Of a stretch of DNA of 64,000 nt, positions 35,755 to 49,700 are shown one piece after another. The notes under the pieces are model-generated. The model did not search any database. It was not told the origin of the DNA and saw only the letters and a program-made list of their open reading frames with translations. Position 1 is the first letter of the stretch; each line of letters opens with the position of its first letter. Source of the DNA: Cocos nucifera. Its lineage: Eukaryota > Streptophyta > Magnoliopsida > Arecales > Arecaceae. The stretch covers positions 3,955,840 to 4,019,839 of the forward strand of contig QRFJ01000007.1 of the NCBI GenBank assembly GCA_006176705.1, written 5' to 3'. The position numbers were made by a program, and so were the translations under genes.

Positions 35755-38700
35755 ATGGGAGAAGAAGAGGCAGCGGCGGCGGTGGAAACCAAGAGCGATG
35801 TGCCGGTTCTTCGGCGGGAGCCGTCCTTCTCGCGGTGGTGCAAAGAGGACGGGATCGATGGATCTTGCGAGTCCACCAACACAGAAGATTCTGACCAGCC
35901 ATTGCTCCCAAGAGGCGGGCGGCAAATCATGAATCCAAGCACATCGGCTCATACCGAGGCGAATGGAAACGGGATGAATTACTCTCCTTTTGATATAGAG
36001 AACGGGATCCACACTACCGATTCAAGAACAAGGTTGGAACCATTGCAAGACTCCGCCCAGAGCTCCCTCTCTGCAGCCAATATCATCAAGGCTTTGTTTG
36101 GTATACTGGTTTGGTACACCTTCAGTACCTGTTTGACACTGTGGGTGTTTCGATCTGGCTAATTATCTAATTTTCTTATATCTAGCTTGAATGATTGCGA
36201 TAATTGGCGATCTTTTGCTCTGGGTTTAGGTATAATAAGACATTGCTAGGGCAAGATATGGGTAAGTTTCCGGCTCCATTTTTGATGAATACTGTTCACT
36301 TCACAATGCAAGCCGTTTTGTCGAAGGCTATTATATATTTCCAGTCTCGGGGTACTGAAAGCAGAGGCCCTGCGATGACATGGAGGGATTACTTCATTAG
36401 AGGTAACTTGATTGCCCTTGATTCGTTCTTTTTGATTATATATGTTATTGGTTTTACCAAAAAAACTTAGTTAACGAGGGAAGGAAAATTGTTGACCAGC
36501 TGATTAATCAAGAAGCAATGATCTTGTGCTCACGAAGTTTACAGTAACATGGTGGAACATCGGAAAGCAAAATATCAAGATTTCATATATTGCACCAAAA
36601 TTGACTACCAGATCCGTTATCTGGTTTTCCTTGGTGCTCTGCATGGTTTGGTGATGCGTTTACATTAGTGATTCAGGGACTCTTCTCCATGCTATGTCAG
36701 CTAATTTTCCTATGCAATCTGGATCTTTATATTTGTTGAGCCAGAAAATGAAAAGAACATATAGTCTGCAATGCAGTTCCATGTTATCCAATAGTGACAA
36801 AGAAGATGGCCAATTGGAAGCTCAATATTGCCCGAAAAATTTTCTTTCTTTGTTGTTGTCAGATTTCTGCATATGCTATTTGGCCTTGAGTTTATGCCAT
36901 CATGGATGTAGCCCCATCAGATAGGGTTGTAACCTATTGCTTGGTTGAATTTAATTCCAAAATATTGTTTTACTTGTTTGCTTTCATCTTGAAAGCAAGT
37001 ATTTTGCTTCTTTATTGGGTGGCACATTCCTGGACTTGATTATGGGTATGAAATTCATGCTTTAATTTCTGTTTTGAATTCAGGAGGCATAATACACGCA
37101 TGACATTTAATTCCATCCACAACAGTTCATTTGTGCATCGATATTACCTATTTCTTTTTTCCTTTTCATATTCCCATATACGAATCTGGACAGGTGTATT
37201 CTCCTGTTTTCTGAACTTTCTAACTGCTAACAAAAACACATGGATTCTTCTCTTTGCAGTTGTGCCAACGGCTATTGGAACTGCATTTGATGTAAACCTG
37301 AGCAATATTTCTCTTGTTTTCATATCTGTGACATTTGCTACAATGGTGAGTTTCATGACCCATGGAAAGAATGTTTTTTAATTTCCAATTCTTTATTTCT
37401 CATATATATAAGAATGGGGTTTCGGTATCTAAATCTTCTTGTTTATTTTCTGCCTTTCTGAACCTATGTCCCCTCTTGTGCAGTGCAAGTCTGCGGCTCC
37501 AATATTTCTTCTTCTGTTTGCATTTGCATTTAGGTAATTTTTGACCTAAACTGATGAGTTCTATCCGGTCTGCTTTAGCATTTCTTAAAAGCTTGTTTTA
37601 TCCTCCAAGTAATCAGGGAGGGATGGAACAATGGCACTAAAAGTTCAAGGGACAAACCTTTTATAAATCATCCCAAGTTTTTGATATTCCATTATCATGA
37701 TTGATCCATTTAGGTCATTAACTTGAGAGATAGAGTGGACTTATAATATGTTTTTATATTCATCAGCAACACCACCTCAAATATCTCACAAGAAATATTG
37801 CATGTTTGATTTCTATGGTTCAACATTGGTATTATTTCATGAGCGTTCTACTATGTTTGATTAATTCCTTAAGTCAACATATACCTGTTCTTTTCATTAA
37901 ATTTTCCACCATATTCTTCTTTCTTCCTTTCTATCTTCACTTTCCATCAATTTTCATGGATAGATTGTATCTATATGCCTGCTTTAATCAACTTATCTGA
38001 CAACTAGCTTAGGTCAAACTTGGAGACAATTTTCTGCAAACACTATCTGGAGTTGTTATGTCTTTGCTGTCTTTTTCATTTAAGGATAGATTTATTAAAT
38101 ACCTTTTTCAAAAAAAAAAGAAGAGCAATTATTTTCTACCTTGTTTTTGCTCTAATATATTACTAGTTACCAAAGTACGCTATCTTGGTACCAGGCCCCA
38201 TACGGGTGCCACCCTATCAATGTGTTAGTATGCTTAATATGGGGGTTGGTTTGGTGTACCAAGTGTTGGTATGCCGTCCATACTGTATATCGGTACTGAA
38301 CCAATATGGTATTATATGTCTTGTACCATCCAGTTCGGTATGGTATGGCATACTTTGCTAGTGATTGGTGAGGCTATGCATGACAGAAATGATGAGCCAT
38401 GGGCCTTGTCATCTTTAATAGGGTTTTTTATTTCCCCCTGTAATAAAGAGGCTTTATTATATTTTCCTCTTCCATTGTAAAAGGTTGGAGAGTCCCAGTG
38501 TTAAGCTTCTAGGTATCATCATTATCATTTCCATGGGAGTTCTACTAACAGGTATGTCGTTTCATTAATTGCATCCATGCTATTTGTATATACATAAAAT
38601 TTCATATGGCATTCTCCATATTTACTTCCATTTCATATGTCATTACTTAGGTAAAGTTACATGAGAGAAAAGCTGTCTTAGCCTCAGTTTGGCCATTAGA

Positions 38701-41381
38701 ATCCGTACCTATGTAATTGAACTTCCAAACTTCTGAAACTGAAGAACAAAAAACTACCACTTAAAGGCTATTGAAAATAAGGAGGCCTCTAAATATCATC
38801 ATTTAATACAAAAGCTGTCTTAGCCTCAGTTTTTATCTCACTTCCTCCCATATGAGTACCGTTGCCTCCATCTCTTTAATTCCTTTTCTTTCATGTTAAT
38901 AACTTTTGTTCTATTCAGTTTTGAAAACAAGCATAAAATTCTTTGGATCTCACCCCCCTCCCAACACCCGGAAAAAAAAAAATCCTCTACAGAGAGCTGT
39001 ATTGTGCCTGTAATATGACATCTAAAAACAGATGGACAGATGTTTTCTACTAGATTGGATTTTGCCATCCTTTTTTCTTGAATTGCATGCCTTGCTTTTT
39101 TTCCCATAATTTGCATGTTTAATATTTTCCACTCCTAATACAATAACATGTGGACTAATCCATTTTTTATTAGTTGCCAAGGAGACAGAATTCAATATCT
39201 GGGGATTTGTTTTTGTTATGCTTGCTGCTGTTATGTCAGGCTTCCGCTGGTGCATGACTCAGATTCTTTTGCAGGTTTGGCTGTCAGTCCATGCTTTTTA
39301 TTCACTTTTTTCTGCTTGAAGATTTCTGTTGTGAATATTTCTCAATGAAAAAATAGATCATATACCTAGATATACGTTGTATTTAGAACAATATATATTA
39401 TTTTCTTCTTCTTCCCTATCTAACTATTGACACTTCGTTATTGGTGCATGTGGCTTCCAACTTAACATGAAGAAAGAGGCCTATGGTAAGACTTATCTTT
39501 GATGTTATGTATTTATGACTTTGGAGATCTTCATAACAGCAATGAAGGACTTATCTTTGATGTTATGTAGGTCTAAAGGATCCAATTGCTCTGATGAGCT
39601 ATGTTTCCCCTGTGATGGCAGTAGCTACTGCGATCCTATCTCTTATTATTGATCCCTGGCATAACTTTAGGACAAATAAATACTTTGATAGTTCAAAGCA
39701 CATAATATTGAGTTGCCTGTTACTGCTTTTGGGAGGTGCCTTGGCATTTTTCATGGTAAGTTATGTATTGAACTCCATTATCTTTGAAAGTTGTTTACTT
39801 ACTGGCCTTAGTGGCTTTCATCAGATATTAATGCCTGTAGTAATATTTTTGGCTTTTTTTGGTGCATGTACTTTAAGCACTGACCCCCCCTAATTTTATT
39901 TCAGGTTTTAACTGAATATATTCTCGTCTCGGCAACCAGTGCAGTAACAGTAACAATAGCTGGCATTGTTAAAGAAGCTGTCACAATTTTGGTATGACTT
40001 GACTTTTCACTTTATGCTCCTTAGCAATTCATGTAATATAATTTTGCTCTACATGTTGAACCTGCTTCCACGCTCTACAGTCACATTCTGGTTTCTCTCT
40101 TTTCTATCTGATTTATCTGTTGACATACGTGAGGATTAGGCATTTTGCTAGTTATGCATTAACTTTTTTTGTCATTTCATCCATAGAATATCAGTGATGT
40201 CATCATTGTATATCAGGTACCATGTCAAAAAATGGTTTGCCACTTAGTCATTTACACCTTGTTTTAGTGCTTTAGCTTTTTTCTTTCATCCAATAACCAA
40301 AGCATGATTAACCTGTAAAAATACATTATCTCTATAACAGGGACATCTTGACCCATCACTTGGAACCATTGAAAACAAACCCTCAAGATAGCCTGTCTTG
40401 GACAACAGTCTTTATTCATGGTGCCTGCCTTTATGCTAATAAACACATCCTTTATTCATTTTTTGGATGAAAGAGATTTTTCTGAATTTAACAAGTCAAC
40501 TCCTTATAATTCATGAGATACTGTTAGCAAATGATGTTGGTGATGTACACCACTTTTTTCCTTCCATGTCTGTTAGACTTACTCGATCATTTAGAGTTAA
40601 TATCGCACCTGCTTTCTATCCATCATCACAACTTATCATAAATTACAACCATTAGTTTGGCTCATTTTTCCACTGACTATCTTGTTTTAATATTGGGTTA
40701 AATGGGCTGTGAATTCTTCTGTAGTTTTTCTTATTGATGAATATGTAGCTAATATGGGTATGGTAATATGTACATGCTAAAATAAGTCAATTTGCAGTTT
40801 GGTTTATACATTAGTAACAAGTGCACGTTATGTCAGGTGGCAGTTTTATATTTTCATGATCAGTTTACCTTGCTAAAGGGAATTGGGCTCCTCATAATAA
40901 TTGTTGGGGTCAGTTTATTCAACTGGTACAAGTAAGTGAACATATCTTCTATTTTCTGAAAGATGTAATTTTCTTATAATTGCTTGGTCTTTCAAGAGTT
41001 AATTTATCATACTGCTTTACTAATGGACACTCTCTAGTCTATATATCAATGATAGTCGTGACCTTTATTTTTTTCTTTCAACTCCATTAGGTTTGTTACA
41101 ACATTACTTTAGCACTCAGATCTTCACAATTTATATAATTTTTGTATGCTATCATTTAAGATACTAAAAATAACCGGTAGTTATCTGATATATTTAGAAA
41201 ATGTTACTTCTGTGTCAAACCTGTATAATAATAAATCTATACTTCTGCTGACCATCTTAGATATCAAAAACTGAAAAGGTGCCGGCCTAGCAAAACTGAA
41301 GATACAAATCCTCCACTTCCCAATGTAGCTGGAAAGTACGTTATCATTGATGATGTGGATTTTCATGATGGTGAAACTTGA
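35755..41381 (+). CDS. Sugar phosphate/nucleotide-sugar translocator (TPT/DMT superfamily), 11 exons, 454 aa
   Basis: Exons: 35755-36140, 36230-36402, 37260-37345, 37484-37533, 38484-38551, 39174-39274, 39473-39485, 39571-39755, 39905-39991, 40837-40931, 41261-41381; all GT-AG, 1365 nt in frame. It resembles Arabidopsis At1g06470-type putative sugar-phosphate/phosphate translocators of the endomembrane system; the substrate is unknown. The first ~110 residues are a polar, acidic tail, then hydrophobic helices begin (LFGILVWYTFSTCLTLYNKT). Landmarks are GKFPAPFLMNTVHF, TAIGTAFDVNLSNISLVFIS, TFATMCKSAAPIFLLLFAFA, GFRWCMTQILLQ, SYVSPVMAVATAILSLIIDP, TSAVTVTIAGIVKEAVTIL and VGVSLFNWYKYQKLK. About ten membrane segments fit the family. 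Exon 7 is only 13 nt and encodes KEAY plus the first base of G. Confidence 0.93.
38179..38352 (+). repeat. Dispersed repeat copy B (ggtac-rich), intron 4 of the translocator gene
   Basis: It begins gctatcttggtaccaggccc and contains ggtttggtgtaccaagtgtt, tatcggtactgaaccaatat and a final ttcggtatggtatggcata. It shares order and orientation with 22779-22953. Confidence 0.55.
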
Positions 41382-44300
41382 TTTTTTGGCATCATACGCA
41401 ACAGTTCTTAACTGGTAAGATCTTATAGCATTGCTTTTAAAGTAAGATTGTGAAGAATTATTTTTTATTTACATTGCATGCTCGTTGCAGTTTGCTATCA
41501 GTTTTTTCAAGTAATCTTCACTAATCTGTCTTGAATGTCTTCCTTTATATTTGGAAAATAATTTGTTCAATAGTTATATTTTCATGTCACACTTCCAATA
41601 ATTGTTTGTAGACTCTATACTAATTAGAGAGGGATGTTGTTTCATTTTCATTTCCTGGAAGTCCTTATTGCCCTAAAATATATCTGAATTTTTATAATTT
41701 TAGTTATCAAATGTCTAATATTGAGGAAAATATACTGTTCAATGAATTTGAGAAAAGAAGGCAAAACTTGTTACAATGACTGTTAAACATTATTGAGAAT
41801 TCTAGTTCTTGAACCTTTTTCCTTTTTTCCCCCACAGGCAAATATATATAAGCATAGAATGAACAAAAATTCTCTTCTAACCCCATCTTCTATAATTGCA
41901 CCTACAATTAGGGTTGCCAATAAATTATGCCAACCGAGGCCTTACGTTAAGTCAAGAACTACACAAAGTAGGCTTCAAGCTATCTTGAGCTTGAAGCAAA
42001 TACCTTAGGTTAGACCCACGGGTGGGAGCTGATCAGATACATATAGGACATTAGTATATCCATATTCATATCCATTTCCACTTTTATTCAGTTGATACAA
42101 GTAAAAAGTATCATTCTGAAACTAAATTTGTATTTTGATTTGTTCTAAACTAAGATGCACAACAAACTGGATATTAGCCATATCTGTATTAGTTCGAAAT
42201 AGATATGGTTACAAATTGGATATCAATGATATCCATATTGTTGAGGATTCTCTCTCTATTTATTTAAAGAATCTGGATGCGAACCAGATATTCATGAGAA
42301 AGAACGAGATCCAGAAAAGAACAGAGTTTAGTCTACTATTGTGCATGGCTCCAGTATCTAAAATAGCCTAATATTACTAAAGGATAACATGCAGAACTGC
42401 ATCCCCATAATTAACTTTCCAAGCTTGCAAAAAGCTTCTTTCAAGTAAGGCAGGATATAAACTAGCCATTTACCATCCTCACCGCCTATCCCTTTCTACT
42501 GCACTTATTAGTTCAAGCATGTGATGGGAGAAGTATGAGTGTTGCCATCTTCAAAAGATAAAGAATGAAAATGAGAAAAGTAGGGAAAAGAAATTACATA
42601 TCTCAGTGAGTTAACTTTTGATCTAATCATGGGGTTGCTGTCTTTCCATGCTACATCCTTGCTTGCACCATGGTTAACTTTTCTTATGTTTAGCTCACTG
42701 GATGGTGTGGCATTACCTTGCCCTTGTTTCTTCCATTTTGGACTCATTCCACACACACACGCACGCACACATCTGTTCCCAATAGCATCAGTAAGAACCC
42801 TTCTGGGCCAGGATCTAGTGAGGTTTGCCATTGAATGTCACTTCTACCATCCATGGGAGCCTGCAAGCAAGATGAACTGATGGCTCCAAACTCTTGGAGC
42901 CTTAAAAGGTAAAATGGATGGTCAGAGGGGATTTCCCATCGAGGAGACAACTTTGCAATCATCTCATAAGTCAAAAGTAGCTTCAGCAATGCCGACAGAT
43001 GTCAAATGTACGGAAGGTGGCATGCCTGAGAACGCTTGGCTGCCAGCATTGGGAGCATGGGGCTAAGGGGAATGCTTGTGAAGAAAGGGGAAATGATTGG
43101 ACCTGGATTTATTATGTGCATGAGTCTATTGTATTTTTAACTAGGTATTAGGACCCAAATCCAGAAAATAACCCTAAACCTGGAGTTTATTTTATCCAGG
43201 TCTTTAATCGGTTCCATATCCAATTCTGGGTTTGGTACACATTCTATATCCGAATCTAGCCTGATTGGCATATGGAGCCACATTTGGTCAGAGTTTATCT
43301 GATTTGTTTTCAGCCGTACTTAAGACCTTGAGCTCAATTTAAATGAACAAGTAGAACCCCAAGACTGTAAGGGGCTCTATCTATTGGTGAACTCACCTTT
43401 CTTGTGATTTAGAAATTTTGACTAATGATACATCATAGATTTTTTTTCCTGGTTAACGAATGGGATGTTCACCGTAAACCAAAATACAGTCCATAGTACA
43501 AGGATCTTGCCTCTTTAGACCATAAGCACCAGTAAACTAAATAATTTGCATCACCTAATCAACATGAGAATCTTTCTTAAAAACTCACCTATTTCTCCTT
43601 TTTCAATATCTTCTATCACATGGTATCCAATATGATGCATTCAAGCACGTAGTTAGGAGTTTGGATTGTCGGTTGAATTTACTGCTGATCGGTCAACAGT
43701 CCACCGAAGGGTATTAAATAAATGTGCAATATGCAAGTAGATATTAGTTTCATCTGTAAAACCCACAATGTTCATTTTCCATCCACTTTAATGTCCTCCC
43801 AATGAATGTTCTCTCCTATGGAGATCCTTCATAAGATCATGGTCCACAAAAAATTGACCCTTATATGGTGTCAATAAGGTTTAACATCTTCAGTAGGGGT
43901 TGGGGCAGGGGCGGGGATGGTGGGGTAGGGGGAGGGGATGGTGGGGTAGGGGGAGAACTACTTCCCTTGAAACAATTAAGTTGTTGCAAAGGTAAATACA
44001 AAATCTGTCATTAATCTTCCACTTGGTTTGAAATCGTCTCATCAAGTGATACCATGTTTATTGTGGTTTGCTGCTTCAATCTCCATGACGTGCGACCACC
44101 TTCTGAATAGTTCCATCAGCCCCTGCTCTCCCAACGACTTAATAATCTCTCACAAAGGCTGTGGTTCCTCAAATAACATCATGGAAGTTAGGATAAGCTG
44201 TGGCTAGGAAGTACACTTCACCATATGTTTGAGAAGCTAAATTACCTACATTGAAGACTGGATTTTAGTGCAAGATTGATGACTAAAACATGCTTGTTAT

Positions 44301-46713
44301 GTCAGTTAATTTTCTTCTCCTTCTCTGGCAAATGAACCCCATGCATCCATGTTATTTTAATGTTGCAGACAGGGTGACAAGCATTCTCCCGAGGCCTACC
44401 AAAATCTTTGAGTTGGACTGCGAGCTTAGATGACAGACTCATAGTTCGCACATTGGATTGCCTTTGCTAACAGCTCTGGAACGCTACCATTCATCTACCA
44501 GAGCAACCTTGAGTGCCATGCCAAAAGGCGACTTATCTATCTTGAATTACACTTTAAAATGAACAGCCAGGATAAAAAAATGTGTCCCCAAAAGTATCCT
44601 CGTGCCATTGGAACAATTTCTTATACATGCATTTTAAGCGCGGGATTTTGGAGGTTGCATGCAAATTGGTTGAAATTTCAATCATGTGTTATTCTTTTTG
44701 GCTAATTCTTTATTCTGAAATTTCTTATACCTGTTTGTTGATTGCTGATGACCTGAAGATGTACACAATTTGTATAATCATGACTGCAAAGCCTGCAATC
44801 AAATGGGGCTTGGTCCCTTAGATACTTTGATGGTAATTGTTTGCCTGCCCATCAAAATCTTGAGTGTTAATGCATCCTGTTGTGAATTGGTGGCTTACTC
44901 AAGTGCACTTCATCCTGGGAATCGCATTAATTTGGCTATCACTTTTTAATTGTTGCCAATGGTGGGATTACGGATTGAAATGATGGGAGGGACAAGGAAT
45001 GCATCACTATGCATAAATGAGGAATTTGGTGGGGCCTATGCAGATTACCACGCATCGCATATCTCTCATAAAAGTTCCTTTGTCCCCCTGGTAATACCTG
45101 AATTTTATATGTTTAGTGCTTGCTCTCTTCTGGGATGTCTAGAAAGAAAAGTGATATGGTCTGATTAGGGGGTACATCATTGCCCCTTGGAAGAAATTAT
45201 GACATACCCTTAGAGGCTTAGATGTAATTATGATATGCTACACTATTAGAAGTGTTTCTTTCTCTTCTACGTCAGGTTACGTCTGCATAAGCTATTTAAT
45301 CTTCGCAGCTCTCTCTCTCTCTCGTCCTCCTCCGTCTTTCCACTCCTTGAATTCAGCCGAATGAAACCTCAAGCCAAATGACAAAATTACAAAATATCTC
45401 AATGGAAGCTTATAATGAAATAGATGTGATTTGGAACCATTATATATTGGTTGTTTCTTGAGAGCACGGATGGAATCCAAAATCGCGGCTGCATCGAATT
45501 TGAATAGATTCAAATTTCGAGATCTTAAAGGATGGCCTCTCTGTAGGACAACATTTTGTTGGATCGTAAGTTGGCTACGAAGCCGTCGGGTTTTCAAGTT
45601 CTAAAAGATCGGAATCTTAATGATTTGTTTTGCTTGATATGGAGCAGTCGGATTAGATTTAACATTTAAATTATTGGGAAACCAGATCTGAAGTTTCAAC
45701 GTAAAATTCAAAAAAGGATGATCGTTTTACTTATATCCCTTGCGGGATAACGTCCAAAAGTGGCTTATCTAATCTTGACCTTATTTTAGCTAAATTAGAC
45801 CTAACAAAGCATTGCTTATGAGAGCAAATCAGACCTGTCTAAAAGTGGTTCCAAGTTTTGCTTTTAACATGTAATTTTCAAACCTAGCCCGAATGCACCC
45901 ATCTTCCTTCCTAGTGGCACTGAGTAGAATACTCCAACTCTCTCATATATTGACAAACCCTTGGATGCATGCATGTCCATTTATATTTATATTCATGTCC
46001 AAATCTCTCATAAACTGACTAATTTGGTATCGAAAAGAAGTTCCATTTCCTACCGATCTCCTCTCACACGGCAAGCCAATGCTATTGATGCAAGAATTCC
46101 ACGCACCAATCCAGGTTTGAATTTTGCACCTCTTTCAAAAATAAGATTTTTAAAAGAGAGCACACAACTAGTTGAAGCTATTGTTATAAGTTCATGCAAT
46201 TACTTCGAAAATTCTGATTACATTTTTTACAAGTCATTCAATATATACATGGTATTTTTCTTTTATTTTCGTGCTATAAAACACTATGGGGTCATGACAG
46301 GCTTCCTTTTCAGTTGCCTAATAATGAGCTGTCCCCTTCGCAATCAAGCACGGAAGAGAGACAGCTGGAATCTCTCCCCATTGTCATCACCGATAACCCG
46401 TCAGACCAACCGACCGTAAGACGACGCGGACCACTCCAAATGTCCTGATGCCCACCCTCGCAAGCCCCAGCCCATGAGGTCGTGGCCTCCCCCGGTTATT
46501 ACCGTAATTTCCACCCTCTCGAGTGCCTTTTCTTCGAACCGCTTCCCCCCCGACCCTCTCTACGAATCCGGTCACCCCCCGAGCCGATCTCCCATTAATT
46601 TAAAAAGGGAAAAGAGAGCGTCCCGACACGCAGCGGCACGGACGCGGAGCGCCGAGAGATCCAAACGCGCCTCTCCGCAGCGTATTTTTCTTTGCTCTGT
46701 TTTGCCGAAGGAG
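41382..46713. other. Intergenic region between the translocator and RABA1 genes
   Basis: The start is the 3' UTR of the translocator gene. 42030-42300 is an AT-rich repeat with gatatccatatt words. A G-rich patch lies at 43896-43955. No frame gives a recognisable protein on either strand; frames at 42508-42989, 44582-45168 and 45961-46419 have no domain I know. The last 250 bases (CT-rich, then GC-rich, with ttaatttaaaaaggg at about 46594) are the likely promoter and leader of the RAB gene. Confidence 0.5.
43896..43955 (+). repeat. G-rich tandem repeat with quadruplex potential
   Basis: The unit ggggatggtggggtagggg occurs twice in succession (about 43913 and 43933), preceded by ggggttggggcagggg. 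The + strand thus has many runs of four or more Gs at short spacing, the textbook pattern for intramolecular G-quadruplexes. Confidence 0.7.
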
Positions 46714-49700
46714 ATGGCGGAGGCGTACAGATCGGAGGATGATTACGATTACCTGTTCAAGGTGGTGCTGATCGGGGACTCGGGGGTGGGGAAGTCGAAT
46801 TTGCTGTCGAGGTTCACGAGGAATGAGTTCAGTCTGGAGTCCAAGTCGACCATCGGGGTGGAGTTCGCCACCAGGAGCTTGACCGTGGACAACAAGGTGA
46901 TCAAGGCTCAGATTTGGGACACCGCGGGCCAGGAGAGGTACCTCCACCTTTCTTCTACTTCCAATGGCCTGTCTTCTTTGTTTCTTTTGCTTTGCCTCGC
47001 CTTCTTGGTCTGGGTTTCTCGTTTTGAGTTGGACATGGGGTTAACAAGGGTTCTGAGATCTGGGATCTCTGATCTTTATAAGACTTGGAATGGGCGTTAG
47101 ATGTCGCTAAAAATTTGCATGATCTGCCGATTTCTTGTATTTCGATTCGGTGGAGTGATCTGCCAGATCTCAATCCTTGGTGTTATATGATAATGGTCTG
47201 TGAGACTTGCATTGTTGTGGATAAGTGATGCCAGGAAGGGAGGATGGTGAGTTGTTTTTCCCCGTATTGTTTGGGGTTTTGTGCGACATTGTTATGGTCT
47301 GGTACAACTTGGGTGACTAAAATAGGCTTTTAATGGGTGGAGGTGCCATCTGTCTGTTGCCCAAGAATTGGATTAGAAATGGAACTTTGTCGATCGAGAG
47401 GGAAAGTTAAATGGGGTTTGACTCGCTCTGGGCTGGGAACTTAGATAATGAGGTGTAATATATTGGGTCCTCAAACAAACTGATGCGATGTAGTTATCAT
47501 GTCTAAGTTGGTTCCTAATATTAGCTCCAACACGAGTAGTTGATTGATGTTTATTTCGATCAGTCCTCTTCGAGCAAAATTATGAACAATAGGCTGTCAT
47601 TTTATTGAAAATAAAACGTCTTTGCCGATAAAACTTTGGACAATGAAATGGTGTGTAGTGCGATAATAGCACCGGATCTTGAAATGAGCTCCTGTATTCT
47701 GTATCAACTAGTTTATGTCAGACTTGAGCTTAAATGTTGTTCTGCTAGGTCTGTTGGGCCTTGCATTGTGTCAAGTCTACAAGATGGATTGCTATCATGG
47801 ATTTTGTTTTTTTCTTTTTCCTTGAGAAAAATTGCTGAAAAATATCTTACAGGTAAGAGACTACCAATATTTATTTATTTCTGGTTTCTAGGGAACCTAT
47901 ACAATGTAGACTATGATTGATGCGATAAATGTCATTTTAAAAGATCAGTCGCTGATTCTGCATGGGAAGCATTTTGAGGCTAAATAGTTTGTAAAGCAAT
48001 CTAGTTTCGCTCCATACGTGAGCATACACACAAACAGAGGTGACTTCCACTTGTACTTCGTTGTGAAGTTCTCCACAACCAAACGATCATGACATAAGAA
48101 TTAAAAGACCGTATGCAACAAACTCTTGTGCGAACTGTTATGTATAAGTTGACAAATGGGCATGGCCATACTAGAAAATGAGAGGTGAGACTCCATGTCC
48201 TGTGCTAAAAGCATGTTATGGGAGTTCTATGTTTATGGTTGGGGAAGAAAAACTACCTCGAACCACATTGTAGAGGCTCCGAGGCTCGCTAACATGAAAG
48301 TGCTTGAGAGAGGATCGTTGTGCCTGGGGCAATGCCTTACCTTCAAAAGACTGAAAAGCTACGGATTGAGGGCTAGGTGGATGTAAGGACCATAGACATG
48401 GTTCTCTTGGAGAATGTTAATATGGTTCTAAGGGTTTGTAAGGGTTCCATTAGTTAGGGTTCAGGTTAAGGTTTTGTAAGGTAGAAGGTGGGAGATGGAG
48501 GTGACTCCTTGGATTAGGTTTCTAGAGTGAGGGAATGTTCCCAAAATAGAGCAACCCCTCTTTCTCTTTAAATAATGCTTAATGGAGTGCTTGGATTAAT
48601 ATTTGAGATATTTTGAATAGCTGACTTGGTATGAACCATTTGATTGAATTGGAGTGCATAGCCAGGTATCAGGGTAGATGTAAACTTTGAATCAAATCCT
48701 AAAGCTTTGTTTTAGATCAATGGCTTGAATAGTTTAGGGCATGAAAAAATCTTAAGGAATACGGTCAAATGCAGAAATTTGGGAAGTGTTAAGATTTGAG
48801 CATGGAACAAAGATGAAATGTCCAAATCGCTAACGTAGGAGAGGCGAAATTCTTAAGAAGTATGCCCTTATGTGGAGGGTAGAAAGTTGGATTCCTAGGT
48901 CTCACCTACTCTTTCTTTTTTTTTCTTTTTTTTTTGAGGTGAGCAATTGTGGGTAGGTAGATATGACCTTGCTGCTCAGTATGGTGCATTTTAGTAACAA
49001 TCAAATGCCAAATAAAGCATGCGGGCAGGTACCAAGTGAGAATATGATAGGTTGAAAGTGTGTTTTATTTACAGGTGAGGGTATAAGTGTGTGAGGCATA
49101 TCAATAGTCCAATGCATTGGATACTAATGCTTGTAAGATATAGCCAGGATACATGTTTGATATTTATTTTAAGTATCCTAAAGAAGGCTCTGTATATATC
49201 TTGGATACTCCTAGGAAACTTGGATACCTTGGGGGATGAGGGGAAGAGCTTTCTTTTTCTTTTTCTGAATGTTTTTTGCCCTTTAAAAATGGATGTGATA
49301 GATAGTTAATTTTAGGGTTGCGATATTGACATTATTATATGGATATGGACTTTATCCATGGATTCAAATAATGACTAAATGATGATAGTTATGGATGCTG
49401 ATCTGATTTTATGGAATTTGGACTATGTCATGGTGATATATCATTATGCTTGACAGCCTTTTCATATATATATGTATGGGATATACATTTAATTATTGTA
49501 GCATCCTATGTGTATGGAATCTTTTCTTCTTCTATTTTTGTTGTATCAGCATGTGCATATCATTGCATCTCCATACCTCCTAGGTCTTAATGGGGCTTAA
49601 TTAATTCCCTTATTAAATTTGTAATTAATGCACCCAAGGGGTTCATCTTATTTATTCATTTATCCTTTTTTTTTGTGGGGGGGGGGGCGTAGTGGGTTGT

